Shown in pieces: positions 63,907 to 64,000 of a stretch of DNA of 64,000 nt; positions within the stretch are counted from its first letter, which is position 1; each line of letters begins with the position of its first letter. The notes under the pieces were generated by a model. It did not search any database and was not told the origin of the DNA. It saw only the letters and a list, made by a program, of their open reading frames with translations. Made by a program: the position numbers and the translations under genes. The DNA comes from Tsuneonella dongtanensis (GTDB lineage Bacteria; Pseudomonadota; Alphaproteobacteria; Sphingomonadales; Sphingomonadaceae): contig NZ_CP016591.1 in the NCBI RefSeq assembly GCF_001698205.1, positions 1,612,001-1,676,000 of the forward strand. Direction: 5' to 3'.

Positions 63907-64000
63907 GACGGTTACGTCCTTCCTTGCAATCGATCGTCTGGTGGCAGAGCGGGGCGCGATAGCCAAGCCCCGCCGGGTGAATTCACGGGTGCATTGTTCG

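Overview
The window is GC-rich, gene-dense chromosomal DNA from an alphaproteobacterium, most likely order Sphingomonadales (Erythrobacteraceae or Sphingomonadaceae). The evidence is a CcrM-type GANTC methyltransferase, an aa3 cytochrome oxidase cluster in alphaproteobacterial order, a split pntAA/pntAB/pntB transhydrogenase, a RibB with a fused N-terminal helix-turn-helix, and many GTG starts and ATGA/GTGA/TGATG overlaps. I saw no rRNA, tRNA, CRISPR array, insertion sequence or prophage.

Layout. 1-9 kb: end of an unknown gene, a DUF4349 lipoprotein, a PfpI-type protein, parC, a secreted repeat protein, and a minus-strand run (PQQ-type sugar dehydrogenase, GNAT, DUF1285, CoA pyrophosphatase, cca). 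9-17 kb: rnhB, a sulfotransferase, ccrM with a GANTC-crowded upstream region, an unknown membrane protein, folP, a hemerythrin-like protein, an SDR and an NtrC-type regulator with an altered sigma-54 loop. 17-20 kb: cytochrome oxidase subunit IV coupled to the transhydrogenase genes. 20-27.8 kb: a membrane/NTF2-like fusion, an SDR, a small secreted protein, a beta-helix/dihaem-cytochrome/hydrolase operon, a racemase and a subtilase. 27.9-36.4 kb: dgt, a Rossmann protein and ribB, convergent with a minus-strand run pyrE-pdxJ-acpS-lepB-AI-2E transporter-DUF3089-ruvX.

36.5-47.8 kb: the cox cluster (ctaC, ctaD, ctaB, a 40-residue membrane protein, ctaG, ctaE, DUF983, SURF1), running on into thrC, an rRNA methyltransferase, folB and a small Rossmann protein. 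Between ctaD and ctaB lie a terminator, an epoxide-hydrolase-like gene and a GIY-YIG nuclease gene bracketed by inverted REP-like repeats. 47.9-57.9 kb: small membrane and lipoprotein genes, rplU-rpmA, a divergent TetR/metal-dependent hydrolase pair sharing two palindromic operators, a lipoprotein S41 protease, a SWIB protein, DoxX-like, DUF427, an M19 dipeptidase, a TUDOR-like protein and dapD. 58-64 kb: a subtilase autotransporter with a lipoprotein signal, then a coupled operon of acyl-CoA dehydrogenase, zinc alcohol dehydrogenase and an APH-fold kinase.

The most noteworthy signals are the GANTC/DnaA-box-rich region before ccrM, the repeat-bracketed GIY-YIG gene, the split ACAD10/11-like operon, the HTH-RibB fusion with an inverted repeat directly upstream, the beta-helix/dihaem pair of unknown function, and the perfect TetR operators. 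All starts and functions are read by eye from sequence; no database search was possible.
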